Below are positions 36,447 to 49,500 of a stretch of 64,000 bases of DNA, one piece after another. A program made the position numbers and the translations under genes. Under the pieces are notes generated by a model. The model made no database searches. It was given only the letters and a program-made list of their open reading frames with translations, and was not told the DNA's origin. Numbering within the stretch: position 1 is the stretch's first letter; every line of letters starts with the position of its first letter. Source of the DNA: Cinnamomum chago (Eukaryota; Streptophyta; Magnoliopsida; Laurales; Lauraceae); contig CP142452.1 in the NCBI GenBank assembly GCA_038049695.1, positions 75,896,501 through 75,960,500 on the forward strand, written 5' to 3'.

Positions 36447-37032
36447 ATCTCCCCCTTTGCAATTTGATGGCAACTTACTCATCATTGAAATAACACACCA
36501 AGTCTTCACCTCCCCCTAAGCTGGACAAGTCTTGAAATCTTCTTGGATGCTCCTCCTCTTAGCTTGGGCTCTTGGGTTCTTTTCTTCAATCTTCTTGATG
36601 CTTGGAGCTTGATCATTCTTCAAGCTTTCTTTCTTCTTTCTTTCTTTATGACCAAGCATCTTCTTTAGCTCCAAGCTTTCTTTCTTCTATTTGCTCTCCC
36701 CCTTTGACCATGCCTCTTTCTCCCTTTGGTAAGGTATGCATTCTCTCCCCTTGTAGAAGATCATACACAACTCTCCCCTTAGGAAGCTTGGACATTCTCT
36801 TCACCCTTGTGAGAACTTGCATAATTTCTCCCCCTTTGCCATTAAATTGCAAAGGTACCTACACACATGAAACAAGAAGAATACCTTTAGTAGCACCTGT
36901 TAACAAATGGAATTGAAAATGAAATTCATAACAGGCTATCATGCATGAAAGTTATCTCTAAGGGCTCAAAGGCAATCCAAGGGTGAATTTGATCAAAACT
37001 AATTCTTCCTATGAAGGTTTACACTCCCCCTC
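36447..37032 (-). promoter_or_regulatory. Multiple polypurine tracts
   Basis: On the minus strand, AAGGGGGAGA-like tracts occur at about 36448-36460 (next to the 3' LTR), 36509-36520, 36694-36706, 36715-36728, 36742-36752, 36771-36782, 36827-36839 and 37024-37031. The one abutting the LTR is the expected plus-strand primer; the extra copies match the multi-PPT feature of Sireviruses. Confidence 0.8.
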
Positions 37033-38847
37033 AATCCATTCTCTTCTTTTGTCAAGCTTTTGACAAGATATAATTATTTGGTTCAAGAAGTAGATGGTTT
37101 AACCAAGTGAGGGTCAACTTCAAGGAAATGATTAGATTCATATAACTATAAGGCTCATATGATCAAATTACCAAAAGAGAGCAAGGTCTAATGAGAGAAA
37201 CGATCATGGATACCAATTGAAATAAACATATCAATTGAGATTAAAGGATGTGACTATTAACACAATCACTCTAAAATGGATTTAAGAATATTACTATTAG
37301 GAAAAATCCAAATAAGAGCTATCCATGATGCAATGGGGTTTACTCAAACATAGCATCAATCAATATAACTTATGAAAATCATATGCTATGTAAGTTTTGA
37401 AATCATTTCATTCAAACAATAAATATGACTATTAATGTGCAAGAATGAGTGAAATGAATTTCAAGCATGAAGCCAACCTCAACTAATAACCAACCAAGAT
37501 TATGAATACATAAATATGGTGGTCATGAGATATACCTATAAGAGCAAGAGAGGTGGCAACATGAACATTATGATGCTAATGGTGTGTGACATGGAAAAAA
37601 TATATTACTATCAAGTTCAATCCAATGTACACAAGGTCTATCACATACACAAGATAAGATATCAATTGGATATGAAATCAATGGAAAGTTATACCAAATG
37701 AAACCAATTGAATATGATAACATGAATAAAAACAAGGATGTGACAAACTTCCATCAAGCATCAAAAATGTATATTCATCACTATTAAGGATATGACTAAT
37801 GAGCATGGTGATGAACAAGAGAAATTGCAATGCAAAAGATATGACTAGACAAAGCATGCAATTCTCAAAGTGTCCAAATCATATGAATTCAACTACTAAG
37901 ATATCCATCAACCAACATAAATGTAAGGAATTGATCTCAAAGAGATTCATATGATCAAGAACACTACATATGAAGTTGAAACATGTATAAGAATGATATC
38001 ATTTAGAGAATACACATGAATCAACATCATAACCATCCAAAAAGTTATGACTAGTGTGCATAGAGGATGGATTTGGGTTCTAGTATGGTTTCTACAAAAA
38101 TTACAAGTTCACAACCATACATGGGACCAATTGTCATTTGCATATTAAAAGAATAACTAAATAAGCAAAGATGCAAACAACATTCATATCCATTTCTAAG
38201 ATAATGAAACCAAAAGAAAAGGAAATGAGAATCATGGAACATGCTTTGATGAATATAACTAGTGATGTTATAGAGCATTTCCAATCATACAATCTTCAAA
38301 TCATTTTAATGAACAAAATCCAACAATGGGCATAAAAAGAATGATTTTTGAAGATCAAGTATCAACATTGTATTTTAAAAGTTATAACTTAATTGTAACA
38401 CATACAAGTTGATGTTTCAAAACAATGATTTTCCATATAAAAGTATAACTTATAAATCCATGGAAAAACTTGAATTGATTCAAATCATTTGATTTACAAA
38501 AGGATCTAACTAAGACATCCATCAAATGATTTAACAACAATTGATCATGAAAAACCTAGGTATGAAGGCTTTTGAAATCACAATCAATTAATCATGTAGA
38601 AATGCAATGCAAAACATAAAACTAAATGCAAGCAAAAGAGCAAATCACACATGATGAAATTATAATCAAGTGATTTTGAAAACCATGACATGTAACTTAG
38701 AATGGTGCATGAAAACAAAATCAATTGATCATAAAGAAGCAATGCATTTTAACAAATGTAACTATCAAGGAACAAAATGCAAAAGCAACATGACCAACAA
38801 AGTGATTTAACTTAAAAAGAATAGGATGGTCAAGAAGGTTCAAGGCC
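37033..38847 (-). other. Non-coding spacer of the retrotransposon with recurring TAACTA-like motif
   Basis: No pol frame. On the plus strand the motif t(g/a)acta or taactta recurs roughly every 50-150 bp (for example near 37250, 37427, 37791, 38047, 38256, 38388, 38447, 38694, 38759), suggesting a decayed tandem array. Confidence 0.5.
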
Positions 38848-40404
38848 TTAAGGTTTGACTAAGTAGATAACTTTTGGAATCCACCTAAGGTCTTGGGAGG
38901 GTTGAACTTTGAGGTCTAGTTTGGACTTCTCACCAACTATAGGAGATTTAACTTGATAAATTTTCAATTTGAACTTATCACCATGATATTTAGATTTTAC
39001 TAAATTTGGCTTAGAATGGTGATTAGTCTTTTGAAGTTGGTGAGTTTGTTTCTTTGGGGATTGCTTCAATTTTCTTTTCTTCTTATTTTCTCCCTTTCTT
39101 TGACTTTTGAAATTTAGATTTAACTTAGCAACTTTCTTCAAAAGTTCTTTCATGGGTTGATATAAGGGAGGTAGGTTGAGAAGCTTTTTGTTAATAGATT
39201 CTTTTAAGCTAGGTTTGACTTGTTTAACCTTTTTAGAATCTATCTTAGGAGACTCCTTGTTAATTGGTTTAACTTGTTTAAGCTTTATGAAGTCTTCCTT
39301 GGTTTTTAGTGTCTTACCCTTAAAGTTTGATTTTACTTTCTTTGGTTCAAAGATGGGATTAGACACATTGCTTCTTCTTAGTTTGCACTCAAACTTGAAA
39401 TGTCCTTCTTTACCACAATAATGACATTTTGTTTTGGACATTTGAGAAAGAGTGCTAGAGAATGAGGACTCACCTTTCACAAAAGTGTTGGTGAATTTAG
39501 GGTCATGAGACATATTCCTATTAAATCCAATACCCGTCCTATTTCCATGAGGTTTACCCAATTTAAATAATTTTTCAAGTCTTTCTTCACTTTGGGTAAA
39601 CTTGCACTCATACTTTTGTTTATATCATTCAAGTTGAGTGACTTTGGTTATAAGGATTGAATTTTCATGTTTGACTTTAGAAAGCTCATTTTCAATTTCC
39701 TTATAGTTGTTTAGCTCTTCATTGGCAAGTTTTAATTCAAGCTTTAGTTCATCAATAACATTAGATCCAAGTTCTTTTGTTTTTAACTTACTTTTGATCA
39801 ACTTGGATTCTAAGTTGTCAATGTCTACATCTTGTCTTTTAATTGTATCTCTTAGGTTTAAATTTTCATTTTTAAGCTCATCACAATTTATCTTAATCTC
39901 ATTTAATTCATCTTGAGCATTAGATAAATTTTCCTTAGAGATAGTCAATTTAGATTGAAGATTGTTAAAGTCTTTACCTTGCCTTTGTAATTGATCTCTT
40001 AGATTTAGATTTTCCTTATTGACATTTTCATAACCCATCTTTAATTCTTTTAGTTCTTCTTGAATGTTGGATAGGTTATTTAAAGAGATCATGAACTTAG
40101 AGTCTAGACATTTTATTACTTCTTCTTTCTCTCTAAGTTCATCTTTTGAAGAGGCTAGCTCTTTGTTTAGTTTATTAGATTCTTCTTTTAGACTTCTATT
40201 TCTTTTATCAAGCTTTGAAGATAATGTATATAATTCATTATAGGCTTGTTGAAGATCATCTTCATCATACTCATTTTCTTCCTCTTTTGAATCAAATTGA
40301 TATTCATTTAAGTGAGGGTTTGAATCTCCAATAGAAGGAAGAATGAGGGGTCTAGAAGAATCTACAAAGTCTAGCATAGTGGAGTCCATTCTAATGATTT
40401 TCAA
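38848..40404 (-). pseudogene. Gag-like protein of the Sirevirus-like element, one in-frame stop
   Basis: One continuous minus-strand frame of 518 codons from 40404 to 38848, broken by a single TGA at 39625-39627. The upstream 259 residues are dominated by heptad-like Leu/Lys/Glu/Asn repeats (long coiled coil). The downstream part has a CCHC zinc knuckle, CX2CX4HX4C, at 39385-39426, then a Lys/Ser/Pro-rich tail. Gag would coat the element RNA in virus-like particles. The usual N-terminal UBN2-type domain is not obvious, and nothing of pol follows. The stop may be a mutation, or may simply separate two peptides. Confidence 0.75.
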
Positions 40405-40490
40405 ATAAGCACAACTCTAGGGTTTTAACTCTAGGTTTTTACACCTAATCAAGAGTTCCAAACACTTGATCCTAAGGGATAGAGCACTTG

Positions 40491-40502
40491 GCTCTGATAC
40501 CA
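40491..40502 (-). promoter_or_regulatory. Primer-binding site for initiator tRNA-Met
   Basis: Minus strand TGGTATCAGAGC, complementary to the 3' end of plant initiator tRNA-Met, two bases inside the 5' LTR. It fixes the element's orientation. Confidence 0.95.
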
Positions 40503-40504
40503 AA

Positions 40505-42419
40505 TGAAAGTCCTTGAGGATCCTAACCCTAGAGGGGGGGGGGGGGGGGGGGGGGGTGAATAGGGTGTGCTACAACTATGACCAATTAAGACCAATTTTA
40601 ATTCTTAACTTAAACTAGTCACAAGTGATGATTAAACAATCAATATGCGGAAGCTAATAAACAATCACCACACAAGCAAGCACCACAACACCAAGGTTTA
40701 TAGTGGTTCGGCCTCAATGCCTACGTCCACTACCGGCTTGTGAATCCAACACCCCACCGGATTTCCACTATGTATGCTTTTTACTAGGCTAAGCAATAAC
40801 CCTTACAATGTTGCTTTTCAAGGCTAAACAACAACCTCTCAATGTGCTTTTAGAGGCTAAGCAATAACCTTTACAAAATGCTTTTCTTAGGCTAAGCAAT
40901 AACCTTACACAATGCTTTTCTTAGGCTAAGCAATAACCTTTACAAAACAATATTTCTCTAAGAAAGTGTTTACTCAACACTCTAAGAGATTACAATTTAA
41001 GCTCAAATAAATTGCCTCTAAATAGGCGGATATGAAAATGAAAATCCTAACTCACACAAACACTCAATGAATGCAAAGATGTATGCTTATGAAGTGTGTG
41101 TGTGAAAACTCCAATCAAGTTTAAAAGTAAGCTCAATCAATTTATGCTTAATGCAATTTGAAAGTTTAAGGCATAAAAATATATGATTGAAGTTCTATGC
41201 AAATCACTTGAACAATTACATACTTGTGAATGATTTGAAAATCTAAAGATCACAAGTTGTATGAAAGTGTTTAAGCCTAATCAAGTGATGCATGTGCAAT
41301 GTTGTTTTCAAAACTAATTAGTTTAACTAAAGTTTAAATGAATGAAAACAACAAGGTAACTTTCAACCAAGACAAAGAATCATGCATTAAAGGAAATCAA
41401 AGATTTTAGGCTAAGCATGATTAAGAAAGTTTAAAACAAAACTTGGGTTGAAATCAAAGTGATGAATCCAATCTTGAATATCAAAGATGGAGGGAAGAAA
41501 GGATTCAACACATCATTGTTATCATGCTTGAAATCATTTTCCAAAGTTTCAAATAAAGCACATAACAAATGATTAATTAAAAGTAAAACTTACTTGGAGA
41601 TTTAACTTAGTTGATCCAAGCTTAAGCTTTACTTAATGGCCCCTTGATGTCTCTTAGATCATCCCCTTTGTCTTCTCTCAAAGCTCCTCAAAGAAGGTTT
41701 CAAAATCTCCAACCAAAGACAAAGGAAAGAACTCATTTATATCCCCAAAACAGCCCAACGGCTAGTTTACCCGGTTAACCCCATGACAGGCCGGTTAACC
41801 GGGTGCACAACGGTCAGAAAAAGAGCCGTTGTGCTCAGGAGCCCGGTTGACCTGCCCTGTGTGGCCGGTTAACCGGGCCTCTTGGCAGGTTGACCTGCCA
41901 AACTGGCAGGTTAACCTTGCCTGCAGCCCATTTTTCCCATTTTTTGGGTTTTTGAAGATTTTCTTTGTGGATCTTTTGGGCCATTAAAATCAAGCTTTTT
42001 CACATGTTTTAAGACATTCTAAGATGTTTAAAAACATGAAACACCCAAAGCCAAAAATGATTCAAAAGATTAAAACCAAAGGCTAGCTTGATTTGATAAA
42101 ACTCTTTTCAAATGAAATTGCATACACAAATGATTCTTTTTGAGATGAAAGTATGCAAAGCTCAAACCTAAATTCACAAGATGATTTTCCAATTATAATG
42201 CACAAGGAATTCGGTTTTCAAAAGAGTTTTGGGTTCTAAAACCAATGCATCCAAGTTTAGAATCAAAACATGCATAAAACAAAAACTTTTCCAAATCTAA
42301 AAACCAATGCATGTATAAAACAAAATTTTAAGACATTTTAAATCAATGCATGTGTGAAATATCAAATGACGCTAAAGTGCAAATGCATCTATCAAATTGC
42401 AAATACAAAATCCCTAACA
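40505..42419 (-). repeat. 5' LTR of the Sirevirus-like element
   Basis: Nearly identical to 34540-36446; I noticed about four substitutions and a longer G run (23 nt at 40534-40556). Ends in the shared CCCTAACA before the target duplication atagt. Confidence 0.9.
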
Positions 42420-42424
42420 ATAGT

Positions 42425-42804
42425 TCATGTAAAAAAAAGTCACACACAAACGAAATCTGTATCAAAACCCACTGTAATTTTCAGAAATCAAGGTTTCTTA
42501 ACACATTGGTTAGATGAGACCAAAACCAACCATCAAAAGGCTAGGCTCTACTGGCTTTTCTAACATTCTCAAAAGTGCAGCTTTCTGATAAAAACTTTAT
42601 TGAAACGAGGTAGGAATTATGATGAAGGAAAAAACCATGTACAGTAACCCCTCCATCTGTAATGAAGTATCAAAAAGCATTTGAAAGATTAAAAGAGATG
42701 CACTGAGGCATTGTTGACGGTTGAGTTCATGTAAGAATGGAGTTGTGGAATGTAACGTTGAAAGCAGTAAAAAACAAAACCCTAAGACTAAAATAGTAAA
42801 AAAG
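42425..42804. mobile_element. Middle fragment of the hAT element
   Basis: Lies between the Sirevirus-like element's right target duplication and the LINE's candidate target duplication (caacactt, 42805-42812). No coding content. Confidence 0.65.
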
Positions 42805-42914
42805 CAACACTTTTTTGTTTTGCTAAGTTGCAAAATGAATTAAGAAGAGCAAAAGAGGAACAACAGCCTAAAAAGGCAACAGAAAAGAAACTCAAAGCAC
42901 CAGCAAACAGAACT

Positions 42915-45900
42915 CTATCTTATAGAAGGATAGAGCTGATTACAGTGTAATAAGAAAGAATCTAAAATGAGACTAGAGAAAGGAGAAGACAATTTGCTAA
43001 GAGCAATAGAAGCATCCTCCAAAAAGAATTTAACAACTAAGTCCAGAGAAGGAACCTTGTTGTTGAAGATAGTCAAGTTTCTAACCTTCCAAATGCTGAA
43101 AATAGCAATGATGAAGAGAGCACCCAGCCCCTTCTTGGCTCTGGAGCAGGAGCTGAAGGAGAAGGCAATCCACTTTGCTGAGACAGAGCTGGATGGGGGG
43201 AACCTGAAGTTCCCCTTGTCTTCTAACCAGGCCTAGAAAGCTGTAGCGAAGGGGCAGAGGAAGAACATATGGTAAGCAGTCTCCTGATGAGTGCCACACA
43301 GACTGCAGGAGGACGCCAGATGCACTCCAATCGACTGGGCCCAGGCATTGGTGGGGAGCTTGTTATGGAACAATTTCCAAGCAAAGCAAGCAGTGGAAGG
43401 CTTAAGAAGATTGTTCCAGGCAAACTTGGACCAAACTGTGGGGGTGTTTCTGGATCTAATGGACTCCCAGGCAGCTGCAAAGGAGAGGAAGTTGGAGTTG
43501 GAGCTTGACCGAATTAGCTGATCAGGGTCATCCACAAGGGAGAAAGAGGCTATGATGGAAGAGGAGAAAGATAACACCTGCTGGGAGATGTTAAAACTTG
43601 GGAGTCTCTGATGATTTGTAAAAACGACGTTCACAGAATCTGACCATGGGAAGTCAACCACAGGAAAAATCTGCGCCAAAGAGAGAGGGCCATGCCATTT
43701 ATCATGCCAGAAGTCCGTGCTTTTCCCATCACCTAAGATCCAATGACTACTTTGAAACGGGAAAGAAGAGATTCTCTTGATAGGCCTCCAGATGTAAGAA
43801 CCAGAAGATAGGGAGGTAGAATGCCACGGAGAATAACCTTTGAAGTATTTTGCTCTAAACCAGCTAGCCCACAAAGAAGAAGAGGAGAAAGCTGCCCACC
43901 CTAGCCTAATAGAATTGGCGTTGATCATATCCTTCATACGACGTAGGCCAAGGCCACCTTCCAGCTTAGGCATACAAACAGACTTCCAGTTGAGAAGGCT
44001 CCTTTTGACTTTATCAGTGCCCCCAGACCAAAGAAAGTTCCTCATCCATTTCTCAAGATAAATGCAAATGGAGTTAGGAATGAGAAGAACAAGAAGGATG
44101 TGAATTAGAAGACTCTGGAGAACATGCTTGACAAGGATGAACCTCCCCGCAAAAGAAAGCAGATTACTTTTCCAGCCAGAGAGCCTTTGCCTGAAGTTAT
44201 CCTTTAAACTCTCAAAATATCTGGCTTTGGGGCTGCCAATGAAGAGAGGAGCACCCAAGTAGTGAGAAGAAAAGAAGGCCTGAGAGAAGCCTACAGTTCT
44301 TAAAACTCTGGTTTTGAAAGACTGCCTGTTGTTACCAAATAGGACACTGCATTTCCTTTTGTTGAAATGTTGGCCTGCTGCCAGTTGGTAGGCTTTTAAT
44401 ACCCCTTTTAAAATTTTGATACTCCGAGGAAAAGCTTGGAAGAAGAGCAAAATATCATCCGCGAATAGCAGGTGACAGACTGATGGAGAAGATGGAGCTC
44501 TGTAAATCGGAGTCAGAAGCTTCTGGGTAACAAGATGAGCAATGTTCAAGTTTAGGATTTCTTCCGCAAGGATGAATAGGTAAGGGGATAGGGGATCTCC
44601 CTGCCTTAGCCCACACCCAACTTCAAAGTAACCAGCAGGCTCTCTGTTAATAAGGACCGACCCTTTGGAGGAGCAGACACAAGTTTGAATAAGAGAGGCC
44701 CAATCTTTGCTAAAGCCAAAGAATTCTAAAGCTTTGAATAAAAACGGCCAGCCCAACTTGTCAAAAGCTTTTGAAATATCCAACTTCAAACAAATTCCTT
44801 TACCTTTGGCACCCTTTTGAAGATTCTGAGTTAGCTCATGAGCCAGAGCTATATGGTCTTGAATTTTGCTGCCTTTCAAGAAGGCCACCTGATGAAGAGA
44901 GATGATGTTAGGGAGAACAACAGCCATTCCGGAGGCAAGGATTTTAGATATAACTTTGTATGAGAAATTGAGAAGGCTGATGGGACGATAGTCTCCAAAG
45001 GAAGAGGGAACATCAACTTTAGGAATGAGAGAGATAAAGAAGGAGTTTGTGGCCTTAAGAAGCTTTTTAGAACTGAAAAAATTCTGAACCGCAACTGTAA
45101 CAGTCGATCCAACTATGTCCCAGCAACTACAGAAGAAGGTACCAGAGAACCCATCAGGACCAGGAGAGCTGGATTTGTTGAGGCTGAAAACCGAAGCCTT
45201 TATTTCTTCAAAGGAAGGAACTGCAAGCAGAGCAGAATTTTGGATAGGAGAAACTCTATTACTGGGCACTTGGAAAAGGTTGGGATCCATGATTCCAGGG
45301 GAAGGCTTGAAACTGTCAGCAAAGAAATCCACAGCAGCAGCTTTGATCTGAGATTGAGTTTCCAGGGAATTACCTTTATAGTTGATTGTATCAATACGAT
45401 TCTTAGAACCTCTGATTTTTGACACCATGTGGAAAAAACTTGTATTTCTATCGCCTTCCTTAAGCCAATTAGTCCTAGATTTCTGCTTCCAATGAGTTTC
45501 TTCCGCTTGAAGCAAGTTTTGTAGAGAGCAACTGGCAAGGCTGAGGGCTGTCTTGGTGGAGTCCAGGCGATTGTCGTCCATACTTTCCTGCCAATGAATG
45601 ATACTAGCTTCAGCTGCAGCTATATTGGTCTTCAAGAAACCAAAAACTTCCTTATTCTAGGACTTCAGTCTTAGCTTGAGGGCCTTGAGCTTCTGACTGA
45701 GGATATACTGAGGATTGCCATGGACAGGGGAATTCCAAACTGCAGCCACCAGATCTTTGAAAGAGGGGCGACTAATCCACATTTCTTCAAATTTGAAAGG
45801 AATAAATCTAACTGCCATAGGAGGACGGCTACAGAGCAAAATGGGGCTGTGATCTGAGTTTTTTCTAACAAGGTGATGGAGAAGACCATCAGGGAAGCAG

Positions 45901-46538
45901 AGGGACCAAGCTTTATTGGTAAGGGAACGATCAAGTCTGACAGCAACATAGGACCGCCCTTTTCTGTTAATAGACCAGGTGAACTTACTACCAGAATAGC
46001 CTAAGTCCATAAGACCAGAGGAAGCTATCATGTTGTTAAAATCTATAGAGGAAGGGGAGGAGCTTGGGTGAAAACTGAGCTTTTCAGCTGCAGAAAAGAC
46101 TGCATTAAAGTCACCTATAACTGCCTAGGGAAGATGGGAAGAAAAGGGGGTGGAGCAGAGATACTGCCATAGGGATCTCCTTTGAATGTAGGAAGTGGAG
46201 GCATGAATTCCAGTGAAAAAAGTAGTTGGACGATTTTGGGAGGAAGAAAGGGAAATGGTGAGGTGTTGGGAAGAGCTATCCACCAAGGAAGAGGAGTAAT
46301 TAGGAGAGGCTTTGATGAAGCACCAGATAGAGGGGATAGGAGAAGAGTGAGAAGAGTTTGAAAAAAAGGTGGAGAAACCAAGCCTTTCTAATTTCTGGAA
46401 AAGAGGATTGGCATTAGGAGATTTTGGCTCTGAGAGGAAGATGATATATGGAGAATGGGAATTGACCAAGAAGATGAGGGTCCTAGAAGTTGGGGAGTTT
46501 GCAATTCCCCTACAGTTTCAATATGGGGACTTAAACAT
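42915..46538 (-). pseudogene. LINE ORF2: endonuclease plus reverse transcriptase, four nonsense codons
   Basis: A single minus-strand frame of 1208 codons from the ATG at 46538 to a stop at 42915, with no frameshift. In order: APE-type endonuclease with NCRG near the N-terminus, GDFNA (46101-46115) and SDHSP (45843-45857); reverse transcriptase with RQGDPLSPYLF and the FADD catalytic motif (44454-44465); C-terminal zf-RVT domain with CSLCG. It would nick DNA and copy LINE RNA at the target. Premature stops are at 46518 (TGA), 46125, 45657 and 43233 (TAG). Each falls where the family has tryptophan, so all look like TGG mutations. Not functional as it stands. Confidence 0.9.
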
Positions 46539-46591
46539 GGAGATTGGTAGGAGGATGGGGGCCATTTGGGGGATCAAGGAAGGGGCTAAGC

Positions 46592-49500
46592 TGTAACGCC
46601 CCAATTCCGGATACCGATATACTCGTTCGAATACCCGCAATTGGCGCGCTACTTTCCGGAAAATCCGAGAACTTCCAAGATCGTAGGCCGCAGTGAGGTC
46701 CAATTTAAAACTTTTTGAACCATAAAATAATAACATTTAAACTTGCGGAAGCATAACAATTAAACAATGCGGAAGCAATAGGTATCGATATATAAAGTGT
46801 GAGCAGAACAAAGGTCTAGTTACAGTATCAGTTGTTAATCAAAACTTATACATTTGAATCTACCCAACTTGCTACAAAATTGTCTCTCAAACCCAAAATA
46901 AAAGAGAGTCCCTAAAAACCCATATAGATCGTCTCCACCCTCCGGCTCGACATCCGGGTCGGCCGGGCCCCATGCGTACTCTCCTGCAACGGGTGCCTCC
47001 ACTATAGCTAGTGCATCGTCAGGGATCTCTGGGTCAAGGCCTAAGCACCAATGAATGGGTCAGATCTAAACGATCTGGCAAGTTACAGCATACTACTAAC
47101 ATAGAACATATATAACAAAAGGGAATAGAGACAAGTACATAAATTAAATGAATAGGAAGGGAAATGAACTAGGCAGTTGTGCATTTAAATCATAAGGAAC
47201 CAAGATAAATAGAAACATCTAAAGTACTGTAAACAAAGGGGCACATTCACACGAGCTGGAATACCGCGGGATATTATGCCGCGGCCCTCCCATACTGAAC
47301 ACAGTCGCGGCGGGGAAATCTCACTAGTGTTGGGAATTACTAATCCCACAAATCATATCATCAACTCATCATCTCAACACTCCAGACCGGCACGGTATCA
47401 CACCGTCCGTCTTAACCACACAGCTCATCATGATAGCTCCTCAATACTCAACTAGCTCCTACCGGGGATGATCAGTCCACAGGCTGAGCTTAAATCAACC
47501 GAGTGAATGTTCATGCCGACTCACGAATAACTCTAAGGGTCTGTATCGGTCTAGGCTTTGCCTTGCGTGAACAAGGTCCTAACAATATTTCTAAGAGGTC
47601 TACACATCTCAATACAGTCTCTGGATCTCATTTGAGGTCCAGGCCCACTCGTTGGATCCATACCAAGGCCCAACAGTACATGGCCTGGTCTAAAACCGTC
47701 CATACGAGGCAACTAATCCATCTACTACTGATAAACAGTTCCATTATAATCCATATAACTTAACAGTCCATTAGAAACTACCTCTTCAAGCTAAAGGGTT
47801 CACATCACCACACTTAGGCCCAGTAAGGGCCCGCCTAGACACAGACACGGGTCAATGATCTCCGAAATCACACCATCGGGTCACCTCTAGATACCCTAGG
47901 TTCAGGTCTTCCAATTATGTTTAATTAACAATAAACAGCTAATCTAAAGATCTAAGAATGACAGAACAATAATAAGGAAGTATGAACTTCAACATAGGAA
48001 TCAATAGGGAAATCCAACGGTCCAATCCTAGGTAATGGGCCACTTTAGGTTCGGATCATCTTAGATTATCAACCAAAACTCTAAACAGTGGTCCCCGCGA
48101 GTCAAGGTTGAGCCACACCATTGACTCGGGCTTAGATCACTGATAAATGCTCATTTGGATGGTCAATGGGCCCCACAACTGATCATATCTCCTAAATGTT
48201 GAAAACTGGAAAATTAAGGTTTTCGAGGTGAACCTGATGTGTTGTGAGCTCGGTTGATCTCCTGGCCGGGAGGATCAACCGAGTGCACTAACTAAACTGA
48301 ATCAGGCTTCCTGGACAACTCAATTTGTTTCTAAAGGCTTACAGCGTGTCCGGTCAAACAACCTGGCCTAGGTGATTGACCGCATACTCTAAAAACCTTA
48401 GAAAGATTGATGTTCCAGCTTTGAACACTTTCTAAATGTTAATTCTAAGTTTCAGGTTGATTTGGGTGTAAACAGTCTGAGTTTTGGGTGAAAAACCAAC
48501 TTTTCCTGCGAAAACCATGTATACCGGGTCAACCTGGGCTAAGCCGGGTCAACCAAACTAATTGAAATGGGTTTTCTGCAAGAAAATGGCTGATGGCCAA
48601 TTTTTCCTCAAAAACTCAGTAGTCTCGGTCGACCAGGATAGGTCCCAGTCGACCCAGACAACAGAAAACACAACCTGCAGAACAGAGCTAACTGAGAGCT
48701 GCATTTTCCACTTTTTCAGTGTTCTCGGTCGACCCAGACAGGTCTCGGTCGACCGAGAACACAGTCGGGCGAGTCCCCGGCGAGTCTGCAGGAAAATAGC
48801 TGAGGCTTATTTTTTTTCAAAATTTCAGTGTCGCCGGTCGACCGAGCACACTGAAATTTCAGTCCCGACAGATTTCTGCAACTTTTCCGTTTTGACTCAT
48901 TTTTCACCCAAACCACTTCCAATCACTTCCAAACTTCACCCAAACACTTCTAATCATTAAATAACACAATTAACCATCCATTAATCACCTTATGGCCCAC
49001 TGATCTTCCAAATGGGGGGTGAAAACCCCCATCCATCAGTGACCTTCCATCCAAACAACAAAGACAAAGCTCCAGGTAGAAATCTAGGACTTAATTAAGC
49101 ATAAACATGAAATGAAACTACTGAATCATGAAGGACAACATATATGCTATATTAACAGTAAGATGCACTTGCCTTTTTAGTGATTGAGAAGGTTGGTAGA
49201 GAGAAACAGAGCAATAGAAAAGAAATCCCAGAATTTCAGCTGAACAGAGAAGATGAAGAAGAAGATGATGACACAGCAGCTCTTAATACTTGTTTCCAGC
49301 ACAGCAGACACTCTCAGGTGAAGCAATGAGAGGGGAGGAAGAGAAAGATGATGAGGAACAATTTCTGCAGCTCCTATGGAGATGATCTCAGCACAACCAG
49401 TAGCTCTCAGTGAAGAAGAGAGAGAGGGAGAAGGTGATGTAGCAGCTGCTCCCAGCTGAAATGAAGGAGGAGAAGAAGAAGACAGCAACAGAGTAGTTGT

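Larger units (their letters stand above)
34540..42419 (-). mobile_element. Sirevirus-like Ty1/copia retrotransposon, gag-only, non-autonomous
   Basis: 7880-bp element on the minus strand flanked by the 5-bp duplication atagt (34535-34539, 42420-42424). LTRs of 1907 and 1915 bp differ at only a handful of sites besides a G run, so insertion was recent. It has an initiator-Met primer site, a gag frame with zinc knuckle, no protease, integrase or reverse transcriptase, and at least seven polypurine tracts before the 3' LTR. Multiple polypurine tracts and LTR palindromes are described hallmarks of Sireviruses. Mobilisation would need a full-length relative. Confidence 0.85.
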
